NCBI RefSeq assembly: GCF_963662735.1
Contig: NZ_OY759744.1
Location: forward strand, 558,001-622,000
Direction: 5' to 3'
Source of the DNA: an uncultured Methanoregula sp.
GTDB taxonomy: Archaea > Halobacteriota > Methanomicrobia > Methanomicrobiales > Methanospirillaceae
DNA: 64,000 nucleotides
The translations under genes were made by a program, and so were the position numbers. Within the stretch, counting starts at the first letter, position 1; each line of letters opens with the position of its first letter. Under the pieces are notes generated by a model that made no database searches, was not told where the DNA came from, and worked only from the letters and a program-made list of their open reading frames with translations. Positions 59,409-64,000 of the stretch are shown here, one piece after another.

Positions 59409-59565
59409 CAGAACTCCCGAAAGGTCATGGCCAGGGGCCGCTCATACTGTATTTTGAACTATGATCGGCCCGGCTCTTTAGTGTTGCCGTTATCATCCGC
59501 ACCGGAGGGTACGTGACACCGCATAAACAGCAGGTTTCAATAGAAGCGAGGGTGAACCTCATTTC

Positions 59566-60552
59566 ATGCAGCCCCGCACCATCACCTTCTCAAAAAACGT
59601 CTTTCTCCCGCTCACCACGGTCTGCCACAACCGCTGCGGTTACTGCAGTTTCCGCACACCCGTGCAGGAGGGCTGCCTCATGGCAAGAGAAGAGGTTGAG
59701 CGGACACTTGAGCGGGGTGCAGCGCTGGGATGTACCGAGGCGCTCTTTACCTTTGGCGAACGCCCGGAAAAGGAGCCGGGGTTTCCGGAGATACTCAGAT
59801 CGGGAGGATACACCTCCATTCTCGATTACTGCGAGGCTATGTGCATAAAGAGCATTGAGTGTGGCGTTCTCCCTCACACCAATGCCGGTATCCTGACGTT
59901 CGAAGAAATGGACCGGCTCCGGCACGTCAACGCGAGCATGGGGCTGATGCTGGAGACCACCGCGGAGATCCCGGCCCATGCCACATCTGTGGGAAAATCA
60001 CCGGATGTCCGCCTTGCCATGATGGAGGATGCAGGCAGGCTTCGGATACCGTTCACCACGGGCCTCCTCCTCGGGATAGGCGAGACCATGGCCGACCGTG
60101 AAGACTCGCTCTTTGCCATCCGGGATATTCACAAGCGCTACGGTCATATCCAGGAAGTGATCATCCAGAACTTCTGCCCGAAACCCGGCACACCGCTTGA
60201 AGGAAGCCCGGTACCGACAACGGACGAGATCTGTGCCACCATCGGCATGGCGCGGGACATTCTCCCGAGGGAGGTAGCCGTCCAGATCCCGCCAAACCTC
60301 ATCGATGCTTCGAAACTCATCCATTGCGGGGTCGATGACCTCGGGGGGATATCCCCGCTCACGATCGATTACGTGAACCCGGAACACCCGTGGCCCGCGC
60401 TCGAAGAACTCAGGGGAATAGCCGGGGATGCCATGCTCCGCGAGCGGCTCTGCATCTATCCCCGGTATATCGAGAGGGGCTGGTACCCTCCTGCCTTGCA
60501 ACCCCTAATAAACCGGCTCGAACAAAGGATTAAGGAAGGAGCAGAATCGTGA
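59566..60552 (+). CDS. cofG: 7,8-didemethyl-8-hydroxy-5-deazariboflavin synthase subunit CofG
   Basis: 328 aa radical-SAM enzyme forming the F420 chromophore with CofH (not in this window). Cluster ligands Cys20, Cys24 and Cys27 in CHNRCGYC; FTFGERPE and NFCPKPGTP are CofG motifs. Coupled to purC by a 4-bp overlap. Confidence 0.95.
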   Translation: MQPRTITFSKNVFLPLTTVCHNRCGYCSFRTPVQEGCLMAREEVERTLERGAALGCTEALFTFGERPEKEPGFPEILRSGGYTSILDYCEAMCIKSIECGVLPHTNAGILTFEEMDRLRHVNASMGLMLETTAEIPAHATSVGKSPDVRLAMMEDAGRLRIPFTTGLLLGIGETMADREDSLFAIRDIHKRYGHIQEVIIQNFCPKPGTPLEGSPVPTTDEICATIGMARDILPREVAVQIPPNLIDASKLIHCGVDDLGGISPLTIDYVNPEHPWPALEELRGIAGDAMLRERLCIYPRYIERGWYPPALQPLINRLEQRIKEGAES

Positions 60553-61268
60553 AGCAGAAGAGTCTTCTCTACACCGGTAAGGCCAAGTCCGTGTACCGGA
60601 CAGATGCCAAGGGCAAGCTGATCGTTGAATTCCGGGACGATATCACCGCATTTGACGGCGGCAAGAAAGATGTCCTGAAAAACAAGGGCAGTTATAATGC
60701 CGAAGTGTCGACGTTCTTCTTCAACTACCTTGAAAAGAACGGGGTAAAGACCCATTTTATCGAAACCCTTGATGCCCGCCGCATGGTTGTCCGGGAACTC
60801 GAGATGATCCCGCTCGAAGTGATTGTCCGGAACATTGCAGCCGGTTCCATTGTGCGCAATTACCCCTTCAAGGAAGGCACAAAACTCGATCCGCCGGTCA
60901 TTGTCATCGACTACAAGGACGATTCCCGGCACGATCCCATGCTCAACGACGAACTGATCGTGGCACTGAAGCTTGCAACGCCGCAGGAACTCAGAAAGAT
61001 CAAGAAAATCGCGCTCGAAGTGAACCTGCATCTCGCAAAACTCCTTGCAAAACAGGGAATCACCCTCGTGGATTTCAAGATCGAATTCGGCAGGCAGGGA
61101 AAAACCATCTACCTCGGAGACGAGATCAGCATGGACTCCATGCGCCTCTGGGACAAGAAGACAAAAGAGTCGCTCGACAAGGATGTGTACCGCTTCAACA
61201 AGGGAGACGTGATGGACACGTACAACCGGGTTGCAAAGCGGATCACAAAAACTGCCGGAAAACCGTAA
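60549..61268 (+). CDS. purC: SAICAR synthetase
   Basis: 239 aa, GTG start in the cofG stop (GTGA), AAGGAAGGAGC just upstream. Purine-pathway step joining CAIR and aspartate. LLYTGKAKSVYRTD, RNIAAGSIVRNYP, DFKIEFG and DEISMDSMRLWD are the family motifs. Purine synthesis feeds the GTP from which F420 and pterins derive. Confidence 0.96.
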   Translation: MKQKSLLYTGKAKSVYRTDAKGKLIVEFRDDITAFDGGKKDVLKNKGSYNAEVSTFFFNYLEKNGVKTHFIETLDARRMVVRELEMIPLEVIVRNIAAGSIVRNYPFKEGTKLDPPVIVIDYKDDSRHDPMLNDELIVALKLATPQELRKIKKIALEVNLHLAKLLAKQGITLVDFKIEFGRQGKTIYLGDEISMDSMRLWDKKTKESLDKDVYRFNKGDVMDTYNRVAKRITKTAGKP

Positions 61269-61361
61269 GCCGGCCAAGGCGGGAAAAAACCCGCCCACCA
61301 AGCGCAAAGACTAATTTCTCATATGGGGATAGTATGAAACAATACCAGAACACGGGATACC

Positions 61362-61640
61362 ATGACAGAAGATCCTATTGCTGAAGAAGATATGCTCAAG
61401 TGGGCAAAGGCATATGCCCGCAAGCACGGCTGGACCCTCAATACCGATGAAAAACTGCTTGGCACCGTGATCAAGGGGCTCGTGCGCAACAAGAACAAAT
61501 TCGGGCATCCTTACTGTCCCTGCCGGCTCCGGAGCGGGGATGAGGAGAAGGACCGGGCAATCGAGTGCCCCTGCATCTACCACAAGGACGAGGTGGCAAC
61601 CATGGGACACTGCCACTGCAACCTCTATTACAAAGAATAA
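61362..61640 (+). CDS. Ferredoxin:thioredoxin reductase, catalytic subunit
   Basis: 92 aa. Three Cys pairs: CPC at 52-54, CPC at 69-71, CHC at 84-86, holding the 4Fe-4S cluster and redox disulfide. Transfers electrons from ferredoxin to thioredoxin-like proteins. Methanogens carry this subunit without the variable chain of plants. Confidence 0.92.
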   Translation: MTEDPIAEEDMLKWAKAYARKHGWTLNTDEKLLGTVIKGLVRNKNKFGHPYCPCRLRSGDEEKDRAIECPCIYHKDEVATMGHCHCNLYYKE

Positions 61641-61680
61641 TCTTTTTTCTCCTGCACATGTAACGCTGGCCGCCGATGGT

Positions 61681-62196
61681 ATGAAACGTACTACAGACAA
61701 TCCCGACCCGGAGAAACTGCAGGGCCTGCAACCGGCATGCGGGGATAATCCCCGGGTGCTGATCCTGGGGAGTTTCCCGAGCGTCCTCTCCCTTGAAGGT
61801 GCCATGTACTACGGGAACCCGCACAACCAGTTCTGGAGAATCATGGCCGATCTCTTCTCCCTGGACAGCTCGCTCCCGTACCCCCGGCGAATTGAAGAGA
61901 TAACGGGACGCGGAATTGCCCTCTGGGACGTGGTCCGCAGCTGTTCCCGCCCGGGAAGTGCGGATACGCAGATCCGCAACCCGGTCTTCAATGACATCGG
62001 GGGCTTCCTTGCCACCCATCCCGGCATAACCCTCGTGGCACTCAACGGGAGTACTGCAGCACGGTACTTCCGGCAGGCCTGCAGGATACCGGGGGTCGAT
62101 ACGGCGCTCCTCCCGTCGACAAGCCCGGCCCATGCACGGGTCAGCTATGAAGAGAAACGGGAGAAATGGAAGATGATAAAAAATGCAGTGCGGTAA
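61681..62196 (+). CDS. Uracil/hypoxanthine DNA glycosylase family protein
   Basis: 171 aa from the ATG at 61681. LILGSFPSVLSLEGAMYYGN followed by NQFWRIM is the signature of the hypoxanthine (deoxyinosine) glycosylase branch of the UDG superfamily; the end LLPSTSPAHARVS is the second motif. Removes deaminated bases. The start is 40 bp after the FTR gene. Confidence 0.82.
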   Translation: MKRTTDNPDPEKLQGLQPACGDNPRVLILGSFPSVLSLEGAMYYGNPHNQFWRIMADLFSLDSSLPYPRRIEEITGRGIALWDVVRSCSRPGSADTQIRNPVFNDIGGFLATHPGITLVALNGSTAARYFRQACRIPGVDTALLPSTSPAHARVSYEEKREKWKMIKNAVR

Positions 62197-62214
62197 AGCC
62201 GCACCGTGCCGTTC

Positions 62215-63873
62215 TTACCGGTTCATCCGGAACCGCAGGAAGATCACGTGGTAGATCGCATAGAACCCGACAAGCACTGCCGCCGTATACCCTGCAATGG
62301 CAATCCACGAGATCTGTTTGGGTAACTGGTCTGGTTGGGCGCTGAGAACCAGGGACGAGCCGACCACGAGGGCCGCAACAACAAGCCCGATCATGAGCTT
62401 GTCGCTCGCGGTATCCAGCGCCATCTGGAGCTTCTGGATATCCGTATCCACGATCTCCAGCTTGAAGGTCCCGGTGGAGAGCCGCCGCAGCATGAGGTTG
62501 AGGTTGCGGGGCATATCGAAGAGGGCATCCGCAGCTTCCAGGAGGGAGGTTGACGCCCGTTTGACATATGCTGCCGAGAGGGTGTTCGTGTCGGCCAGTT
62601 TCGAGAGATAAGGAGTGACTTCCTCGCCGAAGTTGAACCGGGGATCGAGCCGGACCCCGATATCCAGGACCATCATGAAGACCTTGAGGAGGAGCATCAG
62701 GTTCATCGGCACCTTGAGCCGGTAACGGCGCATGGTCTCGGTAAGTTCGCTGACCACGAGGCCGAAATTGAGCTGGGATACGCCTTCTCCCCCTCCACTA
62801 AAGTCATGCATCATGATGTAGAGGTCGTCCCTGATAGCTTCGCGGTCTTCCTCGGCAATCACGATCCCGAAGCCTTCAAGGGACCGGAGCATCAGTTCGA
62901 TATCATCGTTGACAAGCGCAAAGAGGAGGTTGATGAAGAGCTGCCGTTTCTCCGGGCGCAGCACACCCACGATCCCAAAGTCAAGGAAGACGATCTCTCC
63001 TTTGGTTGATACGAGCAGGTTCCCCGGGTGCGGGTCGCCGTGGAAGAAACCGTCCTCGAAGATCATCTTCAGGTACGCGTGGAACCCGCGGACACCGATA
63101 TCGTGGGGGACAAAGCCCATCTCGCTGATGGCATCCGGGTTATCGATCCGGACACCCTCGATAAACTCCATCACCATGACGTGAGGGGTTGTAAACTCCC
63201 AGTAGATTTTCGGGAAATGGATGCCAGGTACATTGTGGAAATTCCGTGCCATCCGGTCCATGTTGCGGGCTTCACGGGTGAAATCCAGTTCTTTTACAAT
63301 CTGGTGGGCAAAATCGTCCACCATGCCGGTCGGGTTGTAAACCCGGGTCTCGGGAAAGACCATCTCGATCCGTTCCGACAGGGACTTGAGGATCCCGAGA
63401 TCCGTCTCGATGAGTTCCTCGATGCCCGGGCGCTGGACTTTGATGGCCACCATCGTCCCGTCCTTGAGAAACGCCCGGTGGACCTGGCCTATCGAGGCGG
63501 AGGCCACCGGTGTCTCTTCTATCTCGCAGAAATGGTCGTCCAGGTCAGGGCAGTTCTGTTCAAGTATGGCGCGTACTTCTGAGAACGGGATCGGTTTTGC
63601 ATGGTCCTGGAGCTTCTTGAGCTCCTCGATCAACTCCGGCGGCAGGAGCTCGGTCCTCGTGCTCATGATCTGGCCGAATTTCACAAATGTTGGTCCCAGA
63701 TCCTCAAGGGCCAGCCGCATCCGTTCGTATACGGTGGAGGTTTCAGACGCTTTGCCGGGCGAGGAAAGCCGGAGCCCGGCTCTCCCGGGAAACAGTTTTT
63801 CAAGACCGATACTGAATCCGTAATTCCCCAGCACATCAATAATCTGTGCATAGCGCCTGATTTGGGTGACCAT
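62215..63873 (-). CDS. UbiB/ABC1/ADCK-family atypical kinase
   Basis: 552 aa. FVKFGQIMSTR (KxGQ motif), PVASASIGQVH (Ala-rich loop), VAIKVQRPG (ATP Lys), HGDPHPGNLL (catalytic loop), FLDFG (metal), and two C-terminal membrane helices (about 490-545). Members support isoprenoid-quinone synthesis in bacteria; the role in methanogens, which lack ubiquinone, is unknown, perhaps isoprenoid lipid handling. Confidence 0.9.
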   Translation of the reverse strand: MVTQIRRYAQIIDVLGNYGFSIGLEKLFPGRAGLRLSSPGKASETSTVYERMRLALEDLGPTFVKFGQIMSTRTELLPPELIEELKKLQDHAKPIPFSEVRAILEQNCPDLDDHFCEIEETPVASASIGQVHRAFLKDGTMVAIKVQRPGIEELIETDLGILKSLSERIEMVFPETRVYNPTGMVDDFAHQIVKELDFTREARNMDRMARNFHNVPGIHFPKIYWEFTTPHVMVMEFIEGVRIDNPDAISEMGFVPHDIGVRGFHAYLKMIFEDGFFHGDPHPGNLLVSTKGEIVFLDFGIVGVLRPEKRQLFINLLFALVNDDIELMLRSLEGFGIVIAEEDREAIRDDLYIMMHDFSGGGEGVSQLNFGLVVSELTETMRRYRLKVPMNLMLLLKVFMMVLDIGVRLDPRFNFGEEVTPYLSKLADTNTLSAAYVKRASTSLLEAADALFDMPRNLNLMLRRLSTGTFKLEIVDTDIQKLQMALDTASDKLMIGLVVAALVVGSSLVLSAQPDQLPKQISWIAIAGYTAAVLVGFYAIYHVIFLRFRMNR

Positions 63874-63965
63874 AATTACACGTTTGCTGTCGTGATACTT
63901 AAGGCGTGCTTTCTCGCCGGTGCATTACGATCCGGCCAAAAAAAGGAGATAGATACGGGATCGGA

Positions 63966-64000
63966 TCAGAATGCGATGCGGCCCGGGTCATCGGTAAGGT
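63966..64000 (-). CDS. 3' end of a gene continuing beyond the window
   Basis: The minus strand reads into TGA at 63966-63968 as ...LTDDPGRIAF. Eleven codons are too few to identify it. The AT-rich gap and the ending compatible with a soluble protein suggest a real C-terminus. Confidence 0.35.
   Translation of the reverse strand, partial: LTDDPGRIAF

Overview
The window looks like a chromosomal segment of a methanogenic archaeon of the order Methanomicrobiales, probably a Methanoregula-like member of Methanoregulaceae. Evidence: methanofuran and F420 biosynthesis genes (mfnA, cofE, cofC, cofG), Dph2, archaeal 16S/23S/5S rRNA genes with long processing stems, TATA-box promoters, DUF3821 and PQQ-repeat surface proteins, and PAS histidine kinases with the RHD(V/I)xN H-box common in methanogens. 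No species is claimed.

Layout. 1-4752: a partial secreted papain-family protease with LVIVD repeats, a transglutaminase-like lipoprotein and serA, all on the minus strand. 4932-11586: a tightly packed plus-strand run ppsA-mfnA-hpt-dph2-METTL5-type methyltransferase-MFS exporter. 11638-17393: a 59-aa membrane protein too short for routine ORF calling, a TylF-type methyltransferase, small and polytopic membrane proteins, an esterase and an MFS transporter. 17478-31427: an accessory region. It holds two paralogous clusters, each starting with a small HTH regulator and followed by membrane proteins that share a short N-terminal motif (LGWCP / LGLCR). Between the clusters sit a hydrolase, an SDR, a superoxide reductase and a two-component pair. 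After them come DUF3821 and PQQ-repeat surface proteins. 31565-37135: a minus-strand rRNA operon read as tandem promoters, 16S, a spacer with a tRNA relic, 23S, tRNA-Cys, then two 5S genes. 37706-43013: Yip1 and DUF4013 membrane proteins, a repeat-bearing intergenic stretch and a four-PAS histidine kinase. 43244-48152: coiled-coil protein, SMC and ScpA. 48369-52039: glyA-folD-DHPS-cofE. 52188 to the end: a transglutaminase-like lipoprotein, a DUF5591 protein, an RNase III-like protein, cofC, a GyrI-like protein, a polyprenol-kinase-like protein, a NapH-type Fe-S protein, a sensorless histidine kinase, cofG-purC, FTR catalytic subunit, a uracil/hypoxanthine DNA glycosylase and a UbiB kinase.

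The strongest candidate for an undescribed system is at 17448-28168. Three promoters there (two HTH regulator genes and the DUF3821 gene) have the same arrangement: a TATA box starting exactly 30 bp before the ATG, then a 20-bp inverted repeat GTMAAY-N8-RTTKAC ending 2 nt before the ATG. This predicts leaderless transcripts and an operator between TATA and start, most simply bound by the two paralogous HTH proteins themselves. Downstream of the regulators, five membrane proteins from at least two unrelated families (SdpI-like and DUF6159-like) begin with the same short Gly-x-Cys motif. The first cluster resembles an archaeal counterpart of a repressor-SdpI operon.
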